From Microlunatus flavus (GTDB lineage Bacteria; Actinomycetota; Actinomycetes; Propionibacteriales; Propionibacteriaceae), in assembly GCF_900110855.1 (NCBI RefSeq), contig NZ_FOFA01000003.1:124001-188000 (forward strand): a DNA stretch of 64,000 bases, written 5' to 3'. The first letter of the stretch is position 1; each line of letters opens with the position of its first letter. A program made the position numbers and the translations under genes. The notes beneath the pieces are model-generated. The model made no database searches, had not been told where the DNA came from, and saw nothing but the letters and a program-made list of their open reading frames with translations. Shown here one piece after another: positions 38,760 through 51,333 of this stretch.

Positions 38760-39781
38760 CGACCCCGACGTCCGGCACGACGGGCACGCCCTCCCAGGTC
38801 TGGTGGACCGGGATCGGCTCCTGGCCGGGCACCGACGTGACGGACGCGGTCAAGACGGCGTTCGCGGAGTGCCCGGACCTGCCGTACCTGCCCGAGCTGC
38901 CGGCCCGTGGGCCGGGCGCGCAGCTCGTCGGGCGCGGGGCCTCGCTGCTCAGCGGCCTGGCCGTGGACCTCCAGCCCGCCGGCTGGCGGCTCGCCGACGC
39001 GCCGAACCGCGACGCCCGGCAGGCGCGCTCGCTGCTGCGCAGCGACCTCGACGTGCTCGAGGAGGTCGCGCAGGGCTACACCGGCCTGGTCAAGGTGTCG
39101 GTCGCCGGGCCCTGGACGCTGTGCGCGACGCTCGAGCGCCCGCGGGGCGACCGGGTGGTGGCCGACAGCGGCGCTCGGCGCGACGTGGCCCAGTCGCTCA
39201 CCGACGGCATCGGCGAGCTGGTCGGCGAGCTGCGCCGCCGGCTCCCCGACGTGGAGCTCGTCGTGCAGCTCGACGAACCGCTCCTGCCCGCCGTCCTGAC
39301 GGGCAGCCTGAGCACGGCCAGCGGCTTCTCGCGGCACCGCTCGGTGGACCGGCCGGAGGTCGCGGAGGTCTACACGAGCCTCGTCGAGCACGTCGGCCGC
39401 CCGGTCGTCGTGCACTGCTGCGCGGCCGACGCGCCCGTCGGCCTGCTGCGCCAGGCCGGCGTGGCCGGCGTCGCGCTCGACCTCGGGCAGATGTCGACCC
39501 GGCAGTGGGACGAGGTCGGCGAGGGGCTGGGCGAGGGGCTGTGGTTCGGCGCCGGGGCGCTCCCGACCGACGGGCCGGCGCCCGCGGTCCCGCGGCCCGA
39601 CGCCGTGGCCGCGCGCGTCCTCGGCCGCCTCGACGACCTGGGCCTCGACGCCGAGGCGGGCCTGCGGACGGTGCTCACGCCGGCCTGCGGGCTGGCGGGG
39701 TTCGACCGGGCCGGTGCCACCGCGGCCCTGCGCACGCTGCGGTCGGCGGCGGACATCGTCACCGACCGGCTGCTCGGCTGA
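38756..39781 (+). CDS. cobalamin-independent methionine synthase-like protein (MetE C-terminal domain type)
   Basis: A 341-residue single-domain protein, far shorter than full MetE (about 750). It matches the catalytic C-terminal barrel: [14 protein letters not shown], the [12 protein letters not shown] strand, the VVVHCCAAD zinc-ligand region (HCC) and a terminal [10 protein letters not shown] with Cys. Such proteins occupy the position between mnmA and ligA in mycobacteria and related genomes and are annotated as methionine synthases, but the methyl donor is not proven. The start overlaps the mnmA stop (GTGA), so it is coupled. Confidence 0.8.
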   Translation: MTTPTSGTTGTPSQVWWTGIGSWPGTDVTDAVKTAFAECPDLPYLPELPARGPGAQLVGRGASLLSGLAVDLQPAGWRLADAPNRDARQARSLLRSDLDVLEEVAQGYTGLVKVSVAGPWTLCATLERPRGDRVVADSGARRDVAQSLTDGIGELVGELRRRLPDVELVVQLDEPLLPAVLTGSLSTASGFSRHRSVDRPEVAEVYTSLVEHVGRPVVVHCCAADAPVGLLRQAGVAGVALDLGQMSTRQWDEVGEGLGEGLWFGAGALPTDGPAPAVPRPDAVAARVLGRLDDLGLDAEAGLRTVLTPACGLAGFDRAGATAALRTLRSAADIVTDRLLG

Positions 39782-39822
39782 GGTTCCGGCCCGCGGGCCG
39801 TGCGCTGGGGCATGATGACGCC

Positions 39823-40218
39823 GTGGCCCAGATCCGGCAGCTCCGCATCGTCGCGACCCTGTTGTTCGCCTTCGCCGTCGCGCAGGCGGGGCTGGGGTCG
39901 GGCTACCTCGACGGCTCCCACGTCCTGCTGGTCGCGCACGCCACCAACGCGTTCGCGGTGCTGGTGCTCGCCGTGATCGGCGCGGTCCTCGGCGTGCCGC
40001 TGCGCCGGGCCGGGCGCCCGGGCTGGACGCTGTTCTTCCCGCTCGGCATCGTCGTCGCGATCGCGCTGCAGATGACGCTCGGCTTCGCCGGGATCAAGGG
40101 CCTGCACGTCTTCTTCGGCGTGCTGATCCTCTGCTCGATCACCGCCTACTGCTCCTACTCGTGGCGGCTCCGGGCGCCCGAGGCCGGCGCGACCGCCGCG
40201 ACCCGCGCGTCCGCGTAG
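39823..40218 (+). CDS. four-helix membrane protein of unknown function
   Basis: A 131-residue integral membrane protein with four predicted helices (about residues 8-24, 33-55, 64-85 and 90-108) and an Ala-rich tail. The start is GTG 39823, 6 nt after a CATGAT box (39811-39816), consistent with leaderless initiation. Its last 64 nt overlap the 3' end of the convergent M1 peptidase pseudogene. I recognise no characterised family. Confidence 0.7.
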   Translation: MAQIRQLRIVATLLFAFAVAQAGLGSGYLDGSHVLLVAHATNAFAVLVLAVIGAVLGVPLRRAGRPGWTLFFPLGIVVAIALQMTLGFAGIKGLHVFFGVLILCSITAYCSYSWRLRAPEAGATAATRASA

Positions 40219-41635
40219 CCGCCCGGCTTCTCGGCGACGAAGAGCCACGTCTCGAAGAAGCCGTCGAGGTCCTGCCCGCTGACCCGCTCGGCGAGCGCGA
40301 CGAACCGCTGCGTCCGCACCCCGCCGTTCGCGTGCTCGCGCGTCCAGGTGCGCAGCAGCCGGCGCATCGCGGCGTCGCCGATCCGGTGCCGCAGGGCCTC
40401 GAGGGTGAGACCGCCGCGGGTGTAGACGGGGTCGGAGAAGAGGTCGGCCGGGTCCGTCAGCGCGGCGGGCGCGGGTGACCACAGCTCGGAACCCTTGCCC
40501 TCGGCCGGGTGCGCGGCGTAGACCGCCTGGAACGCCTGCCAGGTCGTCGGGCCACCGTGCTCAGCGGCCCAGTTCGCCTCCGCGTAGGAGGCGAAGCCCT
40601 CGTTGAGCCAGATGTCGCCCCAGTCCTTCGGGGTGACCGAGTCGCCGACCACTGGTGGGCGTACTCGTGGACCAGGGTCGCCTCGTCGGGGACGCCGTCG
40701 AAGAAGGGCCGCGTCTGGGTCTCGAGCGCGTAGCCGACGCCGAGGTCCTGGATCACCATGCCGGCGGCGTCGAACGGGTAGCGGCCGTACTGCTTCTCGC
40801 TGAAGCGGAGGACCTTCGGCAGCAGGCTGCGCTGCGCCTTCGCCGAGCCGAGCGACGGCTGGACGAACGTCCAGGCCGGGATCTTCCGGCCGTGCCGGAG
40901 CTCCACCGTCGAGCGGTAGACGTCGAAGCGCCCGATCGCGACCATCGAGAGGTAGGTCGCCATCGGCCGGCGCTGGCGCCAGCGCCAGGTGGTCTGCCCG
41001 TCCTTGGTGCGACGGCTCCGCAGCACGCCGTTCGAGGCGGCCGCGAGCTTCTTCGGCACCGTGAGCGCCACGTCGAAGGAGGCCTTGTCGCGCGGGGTGT
41101 TGTTGTTCGGGTACCAGGTCTGCGCGCCGACGGGCTCGTTCAGCGCGGTCGCCCCGGTGGTGCTCGGCACCCAGCCGTCCTGCGAACCGTCCGGGTCGGT
41201 GTGGGTCACGGGCCGGCCGTGGTAGCGGACGGTGACGGTGAAGCGCCCCTTCGCGGGGCGCGCGGGGGTGACGACCAGCTTGGTCCCGTCACGCCGGAAG
41301 GCCGCCGTCCGGCCGTCCACCCGCACCCGGTCGACGCTCAGCCCCTCGAGGTCCAGGGAGAACGACGACAGCGCCCGGGCCGCCCTGGCCTCGACCGTCG
41401 TCGTCGCCCTGATCGAGCCGTTCTTCGCGTACGCCAGGGCGATGCCGTAGTGCCGGACGTCGTAGCCGGTGTTGCCGTACGCGTCGAAGAGCGAGTCGCC
41501 GGACGTCTGGCCACCCGCGACCGGCGTCGGGCTGGTCGCGCCCGGGGCGGCGGACGCGGGGGCGGCCGGGACGACCGCGAGGCCCACGGCCGCGCTGGTG
41601 AGGAGGGCGGCCAGGCCGCGCAGGGGTCGACGCAC
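40155..41635 (-). pseudogene. secreted M1-family metallopeptidase interrupted by a one-base frameshift
   Basis: The N-terminal part (GTG 41635) has a signal peptide (1-29, ending ASA) and an M1 N-terminal beta domain, and runs to LVHEYAHQW. There the frame is lost. The sequence continues in another frame with GDSVTPKDWGDIWLNEGFAS down to 40155. The expected text is HEYAHQW-F-GDSVTPKDW; one T is missing near 40648 (TGG-TC-GGC in place of TGG-TTC-GGC). The break lies inside the zinc site HEXXH...E, so the truncated product would be inactive. Both halves are otherwise intact (about 493 residues together), so the lesion is recent or a sequencing error. TACCGT 6 nt upstream of the GTG is still present. 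Confidence 0.85.
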
Positions 41636-41641
41636 GAGCGC

Positions 41642-43874
<2,233 letters not shown>

Positions 43875-43910
43875 CGTGGACCCAGGGGTCTCGAGCGTGA
43901 CAGCCGCGCC

Positions 43911-44192
43911 CTAGAGGCGCAGCATCCCGAGCACCACGTCGGGGGCGAAGAAGCTGCTGTTGCGGTCGAGGCCGAAGCCCCAGCTGCCGGTCATCGCGTG
44001 GTAGACGTACCAGCCGAGACCGAAGATCGCGAGCATCGCGCCGAGCAGCACGAGCCCGACCCAGATGCGCATGCGGCGCTTCTGGCCGGTGCTCGGCACC
44101 AGCTCCGGGCCCCACTCGCCGAGGCGGGGCTGGACGCGCGGCGGGGTCGACCCGTTGAGGTTCAGGTTCGAGAACGCCGCGCGCAGCCGCAT
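43911..44192 (-). CDS. single-span membrane protein of unknown function
   Basis: A 93-residue protein with a basic N-terminus (RLRAAFSNLNLNGSTPPRVQ), one transmembrane helix (about residues 43-65; IWVGLVLLGAMLAIFGLGWYVY) and a short outside tail. ATG 44192 is chosen over an upstream start at 44246 because a TACTCT box (44200-44205) ends 7 nt before it, the leaderless pattern seen elsewhere here. No family is recognised. Confidence 0.65.
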   Translation of the reverse strand: MRLRAAFSNLNLNGSTPPRVQPRLGEWGPELVPSTGQKRRMRIWVGLVLLGAMLAIFGLGWYVYHAMTGSWGFGLDRNSSFFAPDVVLGMLRL

Positions 44193-44264
44193 GGCGACCA
44201 GAGTAGCGATCGGGGAGTGCGGGCCGAGGGGCCGGAGCAGACTCACAGGGACTGCTCAGGCCGG

Positions 44265-44771
44265 TCAGGGGTGCAGGACGGCGACCCCGCGGGCGACGAG
44301 CACGAAGCGGACCGTCCGGCCGACGAGGACGACGGCGGCGAACCAGCCGAGCCGCATCCGGGTCGCCCCTGCGAGCAGGGCGACCGCGTACAGCGGCGGG
44401 AAGCCCGTGACCGCGGCGAGCAGCACGATCGGCAGGCCCCAGCGCTTCTCGCCGACCAGGCGCAGCAGCGCGGCGATGGTGCGGCGGAAGCGCCGACGGG
44501 CGGGTCCGACCGGGTGGCTGCGCAGCCGGGCGCGCTGGTGGCGGACGAAGGGGAACTGCCTGCCGCGCCGGACGCCGAGGAAGAGCAGCACCTTGCCGAG
44601 GGTCTGGCCGAGCGTCACGCCCGCCACGACGGGCGCGGCGTGCCCGATCGAGGAGAGGCCGGAGACGAGCACGTACCCCTCGGCGTTGGCCAGGGGGACG
44701 AGGGCGGACAGGATGCCGTAGCCGAACGACGTCACCAGCTCGCCCAGCTCGGCCCAGCCCCACGCGTCCAT
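44265..44771 (-). CDS. VTT/SNARE-associated (YqaA-like) membrane protein
   Basis: A 168-residue membrane protein with the VTT-domain pattern: a re-entrant segment LVPLANAEGYVLVSGLSSIG, then GVTLGQTLGKVLLFLGVRRG, a basic cytoplasmic loop and LLAAVTGFPPLYAVALLAGA. It resembles the small YqaA subgroup of DedA relatives, which are thought to act in lipid or undecaprenyl-phosphate flipping. ATG 44771 is used. Function here is inferred from the family only. Confidence 0.75.
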   Translation of the reverse strand: MDAWGWAELGELVTSFGYGILSALVPLANAEGYVLVSGLSSIGHAAPVVAGVTLGQTLGKVLLFLGVRRGRQFPFVRHQRARLRSHPVGPARRRFRRTIAALLRLVGEKRWGLPIVLLAAVTGFPPLYAVALLAGATRMRLGWFAAVVLVGRTVRFVLVARGVAVLHP

Positions 44772-44870
44772 GCGCACCCCCGATCCCGGCATTCTGCCTG
44801 CCCGCGGGGTTCGTGGACCCGTCGGTGGGGGAAGTTCCAGGGGTCGCGGGTCCCGGCGACCCGCCCGGCG

Positions 44871-45497
44871 CTACTTGACGAGCGCGGCCAGGTGGTTGAG
44901 CCGGGCGACCTCGGAGTCGAGGAAGGCCGGGCCGCCGAGGCGGCCGATGGCGATGACGCGGTCCTGGGTGATCGGGGTGACGACCAGGGTGCAGTCGCCC
45001 CAGCCGGGCGCCCAGCCGCTCTCGAGGTCGAGGCGGTGGGTGACGTCGAAGGGCGCGAGGCGCGCGGCCAGCTCGGGGGTGACGTCCGGCGCGAGCGTCG
45101 TGGAGTAGGTCATGGCCGGCTCGCCGGGCCCGGTCTGGACGAGGATCGCCCAGTGCGACCGGAACACCACCGGGCACAGCGAGACGAGCGTCTCCGCCGC
45201 GTGCACGGGGTCGGCCGTCATGCGCTCCAGCGCCTCGAGGTCGGACTGCAGCCCGCCGCCCTCGGGGTAGCGCGCGATCCACTCCACGCGGACGCCCTCG
45301 AGGTTCTGGCAGGCGGTGACGAGCGACTCCGGCAGCTGGCCGGGCGGCAGGTCGACGATGAAGTCGTCGACGACGACCCCGTCGCCCTTCTCGACGATCT
45401 CGACGGCGTTGATGTCGCCGCCCACGCCACCCATGGCCGTGGCGACCGAACCGAGCGAACCCGGTCGGTCGGGAAGGGTGACTCGCATGAGGAACAC
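44871..45497 (-). CDS. ACT-domain protein
   Basis: A 208-residue soluble protein with an N-terminal ACT domain (FLMRVTLPDRPGSLGSVATA then GGDINAVEIVEKGDG and a second beta-alpha-beta) and a C-terminal half with no clear enzyme motif (TLVSLCPVVFRSHWAIL and VVTPITQDRVIAIGRLGG). Its place between ligA and gatC matches mycobacterial Rv3013. ACT domains bind amino acids, so it may be a sensor. The start is GTG 45497 (GACGAT box 6 nt upstream) or the internal ATG 45488. Confidence 0.85.
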   Translation of the reverse strand: MFLMRVTLPDRPGSLGSVATAMGGVGGDINAVEIVEKGDGVVVDDFIVDLPPGQLPESLVTACQNLEGVRVEWIARYPEGGGLQSDLEALERMTADPVHAAETLVSLCPVVFRSHWAILVQTGPGEPAMTYSTTLAPDVTPELAARLAPFDVTHRLDLESGWAPGWGDCTLVVTPITQDRVIAIGRLGGPAFLDSEVARLNHLAALVK

Positions 45498-45549
45498 GGC
45501 GACATCGTCGCAGAAAAGCGATTACCGGGCGGTTTCAGCGTTGTTGTGT

Positions 45550-45654
45550 CCTCGCTTCGCTCGGACGCGCCCCGTGCTCCGACCCGCTGCCTTCCTCCCT
45601 CTCTCGCACGACGAGAAGCGTGTCGTGCTCCCTCCGTCGTCCAGGCAGCGGCGC
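45550..45654 (+). repeat. dispersed intergenic hairpin repeat, copy C
   Basis: A 105-nt element aligning with copies A and B at 11.1-11.4 kb: CCTCGCTTCGCTCGGACGCG, GTGCTCCGACCCG, GCCTTCCTCCCTC, the hairpin, CCGTCGTCCAGGCAGCGGCGC. The stem is GCACGAC (45606-45612) with GTCGTGC (45622-45628) around a GAGAAGCGT loop. Unlike the A/B pair it sits between divergent genes, ending 21 nt before the -10 box of the DUF1015 gene. Confidence 0.7.
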
Positions 45655-45687
45655 ACGGGCCGGTCGTGGTCGCGCACAATGCCACTC

Positions 45688-46893
45688 ATGCCTCGGTTCG
45701 AACCCTTCCGCGCCCTCCGCTTCGCCGACCGAGACCTCCAGCCGCTGCTCGCGCCGCCGTACGACGTCCTGGACGACAGCGACGTCGACGCGCTCCAGGC
45801 GCGCTCGGCGCACAACGTGACGTTCGTCGACGTGCCGCGCGGCGGGGCGGACCGGTACGAGGTCGCTGCTGCGACGCTGCAGGACTGGGTCGACCAGGGC
45901 GTGCTGGTCCTGGACCCCGAGCCGTCCTTCACGATCTACCGGCTGCGCTTCACCGACGCGAGCGGGTCCCGGCGTGACGTCGCCGGGGTGCTGGGGGCCC
46001 TCGAGGTCCTCGATCCCGGTGCCGACAGCGGGGCGGGCCGCGTCCTGCCGCACGAGCGGACGACGCCGAAGGACTCCACCGACCGGCTGGAGCTGACCCG
46101 CGCGACGCGGGCGAACCTCTCGCCGGTCTGGGGGCTGTCGCTCGCCGCGGGGCTCGCCGCGATGCTGGCCGAGCCGGGAGAGCCCGTCGGGCGCCTGGTC
46201 GAGCTGACCGAGGGCCTCGGCGGGCCGGAGGTCGTCCACGTGTGGGAGCGGGTGACCGATCCCGAGCGGGTCCGCGCGATCGGCGCGCTCCTCGCCGCCG
46301 ACGACGTGCTGATCGCCGACGGCCACCACCGCTACGCGGTGAGCCGGACCTACCGCGACGAGGTCCGCGCGGCGACCGGGCGGGACGACACCGGGGCGGA
46401 GCGCACGCTGGCCTTCGTCGCCGAGCTCGTCGCCGACCAGCTGAGCGTGGAGCCGATCCACCGGCACTACTCCGGCGTCGACCTCGCCGAGCTCCGGGCG
46501 GCGCTGGAGCGCTTCTTCGTGCTCAGCCGGGTGGGGGGCGACCACGGAACCGTCTCGGCGCTGAACGCCACCGCGATGGTCCTGCTCACCGTCGAGGGCG
46601 CCTGGCGCCTCGACCCGCGTCCCGGCGTCTTCGACGACGTGCGCGCGCTGGACGGGCTCTGGTTGGAGACCGCGCTCGAGGGCGTCGACGTGCAGGTGGC
46701 CTACCAGGACGGCGTCGACGCCGCGCTCGACGCGGTGGCCGACCGGGTCGCGGTGGCCGCGGTGCTCGTGCGCCCGCCGAGCCTGGAGGAGATCCAGCGG
46801 ACCGCCCGCGAGGGCCTGCTGATGCCGCCGAAGTCGACCTTCTTCACGCCCAAGCTCAAGACCGGCGCGGTGCTGCGGCCGCTGGAGCCGTAG
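45688..46893 (+). CDS. DUF1015 family protein
   Basis: A 401-residue cytoplasmic protein of the DUF1015 family. Its motifs are FRALRFADRDLQPLLAPPYD at the N-terminus, VLPHERTTPKDSTDRLELTR, IADGHHRYAVSRTYRDEV (the most conserved block, suggesting a metal or phosphate site) and a C-terminal MPPKSTFFTPKLKTG. Members are often called uncharacterised conserved or serine kinase-like proteins. ATG 45688 is chosen because a CACAAT box ends 7 nt upstream; ATG 45679 overlaps that box. Confidence 0.88.
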   Translation: MPRFEPFRALRFADRDLQPLLAPPYDVLDDSDVDALQARSAHNVTFVDVPRGGADRYEVAAATLQDWVDQGVLVLDPEPSFTIYRLRFTDASGSRRDVAGVLGALEVLDPGADSGAGRVLPHERTTPKDSTDRLELTRATRANLSPVWGLSLAAGLAAMLAEPGEPVGRLVELTEGLGGPEVVHVWERVTDPERVRAIGALLAADDVLIADGHHRYAVSRTYRDEVRAATGRDDTGAERTLAFVAELVADQLSVEPIHRHYSGVDLAELRAALERFFVLSRVGGDHGTVSALNATAMVLLTVEGAWRLDPRPGVFDDVRALDGLWLETALEGVDVQVAYQDGVDAALDAVADRVAVAAVLVRPPSLEEIQRTAREGLLMPPKSTFFTPKLKTGAVLRPLEP

Positions 46894-47001
46894 GCCTGGA
46901 AACCGGGGGAGCGGGTGCCGTCGGCCGCCCTAGGATGGACAGCCGGGTCGCGCCGTGCGCGGCAGACCCGTCCCGTCCCCTGAAGGAAGAGTGACGCCGC
47001 G

Positions 47002-47298
47002 GTGGCCCTCACCCCGAACGACGTGGCCGACCTGGCCAGGCTGGCCCGGATCGAGCTGACCCCCGACGAGCTGGCCCACCTGGCCCCGCAGCTCGACGCG
47101 ATCCTGGAGGCCGTCGCGAAGGTCTCCGAGGTCGCGGCCGACGACATCCCGCCGACGTCGCACCCGCTGCCGCTCGACAACGTCCAGCGCGCCGACGTGG
47201 TGCGCCCGTCGCTGCCGCGCGAGGCCGTGCTGGCCGGCGCGCCGGCCGCCGAGGAGGACCGGTTCCGGGTCCCGCGGATCCTGGGGGAGGACGCCTGA
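47002..47298 (+). CDS. gatC: Asp-tRNA(Asn)/Glu-tRNA(Gln) amidotransferase subunit C
   Basis: A 98-residue GatC with the family pattern [20 protein letters not shown], then [20 protein letters not shown] and the terminal [10 protein letters not shown]. It is the scaffold that wraps around GatA and holds the GatCAB complex together. The start is GTG 47002 about 11 nt after GAAGGAAGAG; TAGGAT at 46931-46936 is a possible -10 box. gatA begins inside its stop (TGATG). Confidence 0.95.
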   Translation: MALTPNDVADLARLARIELTPDELAHLAPQLDAILEAVAKVSEVAADDIPPTSHPLPLDNVQRADVVRPSLPREAVLAGAPAAEEDRFRVPRILGEDA

Positions 47299-48821
47299 TG
47301 AGCGCCGACCTGACCCGCAGCACCGCCGCCGAGCTCGCGTCCGCCATCGCCTCCGGCGAGACCAGCTCCGTCGAGGTCACCCAGGCCCACCTCGACCGGA
47401 TGGCGGCCGTCGAGCCGGCCGTGCACGCGTTCCTCCACGTCGACGGCGAGCGCGCGCTCGCCGCGGCCGCCCGCGTCGACGCCGACCGCGCCGACGGCAA
47501 GCCGCTCGGTCCGCTGGCCGGCGTGCCGGTCGCGCTCAAGGACGTCCTCACCTACGCGGGCGCGCCGACGACCTGCGGGTCGCGGGTGCTCGAGGGCTGG
47601 GTGCCGCCGTACGACGCGACGGTCACCCGCCGCATGCTGGACGCCGGCCTGGTGATCCTCGGCAAGACGAACCTCGACGAGTTCGCCATGGGCTCCTCCA
47701 CCGAGAACTCCGCCTACGGACCGACGCACAACCCCTGGGCCCTCGACCGGATCCCCGGCGGCTCCGGCGGTGGTTCGGCGGCGGCCGTGGCCGCGTACGA
47801 GGCCCCGCTCGCCATCGGCACCGACACCGGCGGCTCGATCCGCCAGCCGGCCTCCGTCACGGGGACCGTCGGCATCAAGCCGACCTACGGGGGCACCTCG
47901 CGCTACGGCCTCGTCGCCCTGGCCTCGAGCCTCGACCAGCCCGGCCCCTGCGCCCGTACGGTCCTGGACGCGGCCCTGCTGCACACCGTCATCGCCGGGC
48001 ACGACCCGCTCGACTCGACGTCGATCGACGCGCCGGTGCCCGACGTGGTGGGCGCGGCCCGTTCCGGCGACGTCCGCGGGATGAAGATCGGCATCGTCCG
48101 GGAGCTCGGCGGCGAGGGCTACGCGCCCGGCGTCGAGCAGCGGTTCCGCGAGGCGGTCGAGGTGCTGTCCTCCCTCGGCGCGGAGGTCGTCGAGGTCTCC
48201 TGCCCGCACTTCTCGTACGCGCTGCCCGCCTACTACCTGGTGCTGCCCAGCGAGGCGAGCTCCAACCTGGCCAAGTTCGACGGCATGCGCTTCGGCCTGC
48301 GGGCCGGCGACGACGGCACGCGCAGCGCGGAGGAGGTCATGGGCCTGACCCGCGAGGCCGGCTTCGGCGCCGAGGTCAAGCGCCGCATCATCCTCGGCAC
48401 GTACGCGCTGTCGAGCGGCTACTACGACGCCTACTACGGGCAGGCGCAGAAGGTGCGCACGCTCGTGACGCGCGACTTCGAGGCGGCGTTCGCGGCTGTG
48501 GACGTGCTCGTCTCGCCGTCGACGCCCACCACCGCGTTCCGGCTGGGCGAGAAGGTCGACGACCCGATCGCGATGTACCTGAACGACCTGTGCACCATCC
48601 CCTCGAACCTCGCCGGCAACGCCAGCGCGTCGTTCCCGGTCGGGCTCGCGCCGGAGGACGGCCTGCCCGTCGGGCTGCAGGTCATGGCGCCGCCGCTGGC
48701 CGACGACCGGCTCTACCGCGTCGGCGCCGCGCTCGAGCGCGCGCTGCAGGAGCGGTGGGGCGGGCCGCTGCTCGCGCAGGCCCCCGAGCTCGCCACGCTC
48801 GTCGAAGGAGTCGCCCGATGA
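47298..48821 (+). CDS. gatA: Asp-tRNA(Asn)/Glu-tRNA(Gln) amidotransferase subunit A
   Basis: A 507-residue amidase-signature enzyme. The triad Lys is in [11 protein letters not shown], the cis-Ser in [12 protein letters not shown] and the nucleophile Ser in [14 protein letters not shown]. It hydrolyses glutamine and channels ammonia to GatB for conversion of misacylated Glu-tRNA(Gln) or Asp-tRNA(Asn). It is translationally coupled to gatC (TGATG) and to gatB (ATGA), which fits fixed subunit ratios. Confidence 0.97.
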   Translation: MSADLTRSTAAELASAIASGETSSVEVTQAHLDRMAAVEPAVHAFLHVDGERALAAAARVDADRADGKPLGPLAGVPVALKDVLTYAGAPTTCGSRVLEGWVPPYDATVTRRMLDAGLVILGKTNLDEFAMGSSTENSAYGPTHNPWALDRIPGGSGGGSAAAVAAYEAPLAIGTDTGGSIRQPASVTGTVGIKPTYGGTSRYGLVALASSLDQPGPCARTVLDAALLHTVIAGHDPLDSTSIDAPVPDVVGAARSGDVRGMKIGIVRELGGEGYAPGVEQRFREAVEVLSSLGAEVVEVSCPHFSYALPAYYLVLPSEASSNLAKFDGMRFGLRAGDDGTRSAEEVMGLTREAGFGAEVKRRIILGTYALSSGYYDAYYGQAQKVRTLVTRDFEAAFAAVDVLVSPSTPTTAFRLGEKVDDPIAMYLNDLCTIPSNLAGNASASFPVGLAPEDGLPVGLQVMAPPLADDRLYRVGAALERALQERWGGPLLAQAPELATLVEGVAR

Positions 48822-50338
48822 CCACGACCGCTCCCGACTTCGTCATGGACTACGACGACGCCGTCGGCCGCTTCGACCCGGCACTGGGGCTCGAGGTGCA
48901 CGTCGAGCTCAACACCGCGTCGAAGATGTTCTGCGGGTGCTCGACCGCGTTCGGCGCCGAGCCGAACACGCAGGTCTGCCCGACCTGCCTCGGCCTGCCC
49001 GGCTCGCTGCCGGTGGTCAACGCCAAGGCGGTCGAGTCGGCGATCCGCATCGGGCTGGCGCTCAACTGCTCGATCGCGCGCTGGTGCCGCTTCGCGCGGA
49101 AGAACTACTTCTACCCCGACCAGCCGAAGAACTACCAGATCAGCCAGTACGACGAGCCCATCTGCTACGACGGTTGGGCCGAGGTCGAGGTGCCCGACGA
49201 CGAGGGCGTGCTGCGCACGTTCCGCATCGAGATCGAGCGGGCGCACATGGAGGAGGACACCGGCAAGTCGCTGCACGTCGGCGGTGCCACCGGGCGCATC
49301 CACGGTGCGGAGTACTCGCTGCTGGACTACAACCGTTCCGGCGTGCCCCTGATCGAGATCGTCACCAAGCCGATCGAGGGCGCCGGCAAGTACGCCCCGG
49401 CCGTGGCCCGGGCGTACGTCGCGATGCTGCGCGACCTGCTGCGCGGCCTCGGCGTGTCCGACGTGCGGATGGAGCAGGGCTCGCTGCGCTGCGACGCGAA
49501 CGTGTCGCTGCGCCCGACCCCCGACGCACCGCTCGGCACACGGACCGAGACCAAGAACGTCAACTCCCTGCGCAGCGTCGAGCGCGCGATCCGCTACGAG
49601 ATCACCCGCCAGGCCGCCGTGCTCAGCGACGGCGGGCGCGTCAAGCAGGAGACGCGGCACTGGCAGGAGACCTCGGGCACCACGTCGTCGGGCCGCAGCA
49701 AGGAGCAGGCCGAGGAGTACCGCTACTTCCCCGACCCCGACCTCGTGCCCGTGGCGCCGTCGGTCGAGTGGGTCGAGGAGCTGCGCGCGACGCTGCCCGA
49801 GGCCCCGGCCGTACGGCTGCGCCGCGTCAGCGCGGAGTGGGGCTTCAGCGAGGCCGAGCTGCGCGACGTCGTCGCCGCCGGTGCGCTCGACCTCGTCGAG
49901 GCGACCGTGTCCGCCGGCGCGTCCCCGCAGAGCGCCCGCAAGTGGTGGCTGGGTGAGCTGGCCCGCCGGGCCAACACCGAGGGCGTCGAGCTCGACGCCC
50001 TGGCCGTCACGCCGGCCCAGGTCGCCGAGCTCCAGGGCCTCGTCGACGCCGGCACGATCAACGACAAGCTCGCCCGTGAGGTCCTCGAGGGCGTGCTGGC
50101 GCGCGAGGGTTCGCCGGCCGCGGTCGTCGAGTCGCGTGGGCTCGCGGTGGTGTCGGACGACGGCGCCCTCGGTGCTGCCGTCGACCAGGCCATCGCCGCC
50201 AACCCGGGCGTCGCCGACAAGATCCGTGCGGGCAAGGTCCAGGCCGCCGGCGCCCTCATCGGTGCGGTCATGAAGTCCATGGGCGGCAAGGCCGACGCCG
50301 CCCGCGTCCGCGAGCTCGTGCTGGAGCGCCTGACCTAG
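48818..50338 (+). CDS. gatB: Asp-tRNA(Asn)/Glu-tRNA(Gln) amidotransferase subunit B
   Basis: A 506-residue Gat[19 protein letters not shown] and [16 protein letters not shown] contribute the zinc-site cysteines; [20 protein letters not shown] and [17 protein letters not shown] form the kinase-like cradle; the C-terminal YqeY-like tail ends with [18 protein letters not shown]. It phosphorylates the tRNA-bound Glu or Asp and adds ammonia. ATG 48818 overlaps the gatA stop. It directly follows gatA, without the pfkA insertion seen in M. tuberculosis. Confidence 0.97.
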   Translation: MTTTAPDFVMDYDDAVGRFDPALGLEVHVELNTASKMFCGCSTAFGAEPNTQVCPTCLGLPGSLPVVNAKAVESAIRIGLALNCSIARWCRFARKNYFYPDQPKNYQISQYDEPICYDGWAEVEVPDDEGVLRTFRIEIERAHMEEDTGKSLHVGGATGRIHGAEYSLLDYNRSGVPLIEIVTKPIEGAGKYAPAVARAYVAMLRDLLRGLGVSDVRMEQGSLRCDANVSLRPTPDAPLGTRTETKNVNSLRSVERAIRYEITRQAAVLSDGGRVKQETRHWQETSGTTSSGRSKEQAEEYRYFPDPDLVPVAPSVEWVEELRATLPEAPAVRLRRVSAEWGFSEAELRDVVAAGALDLVEATVSAGASPQSARKWWLGELARRANTEGVELDALAVTPAQVAELQGLVDAGTINDKLAREVLEGVLAREGSPAAVVESRGLAVVSDDGALGAAVDQAIAANPGVADKIRAGKVQAAGALIGAVMKSMGGKADAARVRELVLERLT

Positions 50339-51330
50339 GCCCGGTGGGCCTGGACCGTCGGGTCGACCAGCACGCGGCGCCGGTTGTCGCGGTCGACCTG
50401 GTCGTGGGCCGCGGCGACGTCGGCGAGCGGCAGCGGGTCCGCCGTGCGGATCGTGAGGGCGCCGTCGGCGGCGGCCGCGGTCAAGCCGACCGCCGCCTCC
50501 TGCCGGGCCGCCGGCGGGAAGTCGTCGCTGCCGAGCAGCCGGATGGTCAGGTTGTCGAAGAGCATCGGCCAGAAGGGGATGCTCGGCCGGTCGTCGCGCG
50601 TCGCGTACGCCGCGATGACCCCGCCGAGGCGCAGCGCCGCGGCGTCGAGGTCGACGTTGTCGGAAAAGGCCACCTCGACGACGCGGTCGACGCCCTGCGG
50701 CGCCCGGTCGCGGACCGCACCCGCCGGCTCGTCGACGTCGAGGCTGACGGTGTGCTCGCGCAGCGAGGCGGGCAGGTCGGCCAGGTCGGCGGTCTTGCGG
50801 ACGGTCGCCACCACCGTGGCGCCCGCGTGCAGGGCGAGCTGGGCGGCCAACGACCCGACGGCGCCCAGCGCACCGTGCACGAGCACCGTCTGCCCGGCGA
50901 CCGGCCCGTCGGCGAAGACGGCACGGTGGGCGGTGATGCCCGGGATGCCCAGGCACGCGCCGACCGCGTCGGGCACGGCGTCGGGCAGCGGGACCGCCAG
51001 CCACGCGGGCACGACGACCAGCTCCGCCGCCGTGCCGAAGGGCCGGTAGGACTGCGCGCCGTGGACCCAGACCCGCCGTCCGACGAGCGCGGCGTCCACG
51101 CCGTCGCCGACCGCGTCGACCACGCCGGCACCGTCGCTGTGCGGGACGACGCGGGGGTAGGGCATCGACGAACCGAGCCAGCCCCGCCGCTTCTTCGTGT
51201 CGCCCGGGCTGACGCCGGAGACGGTCAGCCGGACGCGGACCTCTCCGGGCCCCGCGGCGGGATCGGGCAGCTCACCGACCTGCAGGACCTCCTCGGCCGG
51301 TCCCTGGCGGTCGTACCACGCAGCTCGCAC
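50335..51330 (-). CDS. zeta-crystallin-type NADPH:quinone reductase
   Basis: A 331-residue medium-chain dehydrogenase without structural or catalytic zinc ligands. The substrate side has [14 protein letters not shown], the nucleotide fold has [20 protein letters not shown] (AXXGXXG variant) and the C-terminus the usual [20 protein letters not shown]. It should reduce quinones or enones with NADPH. The start is GTG 51330. Its 3' end overlaps gatB by 4 nt in convergent orientation, and the universal stress gene lies 3 nt upstream, so those two form an operon. Confidence 0.87.
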   Translation of the reverse strand: MRAAWYDRQGPAEEVLQVGELPDPAAGPGEVRVRLTVSGVSPGDTKKRRGWLGSSMPYPRVVPHSDGAGVVDAVGDGVDAALVGRRVWVHGAQSYRPFGTAAELVVVPAWLAVPLPDAVPDAVGACLGIPGITAHRAVFADGPVAGQTVLVHGALGAVGSLAAQLALHAGATVVATVRKTADLADLPASLREHTVSLDVDEPAGAVRDRAPQGVDRVVEVAFSDNVDLDAAALRLGGVIAAYATRDDRPSIPFWPMLFDNLTIRLLGSDDFPPAARQEAAVGLTAAAADGALTIRTADPLPLADVAAAHDQVDRDNRRRVLVDPTVQAHRA

Positions 51331-51333
51331 GCC

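Noticed and set aside
48713-51004. Minus-strand open frame of about 760 codons opposite gatA and gatB
   Set aside because: It runs antisense through the conserved gatB gene into another frame of the quinone reductase gene and has shadow-type composition.
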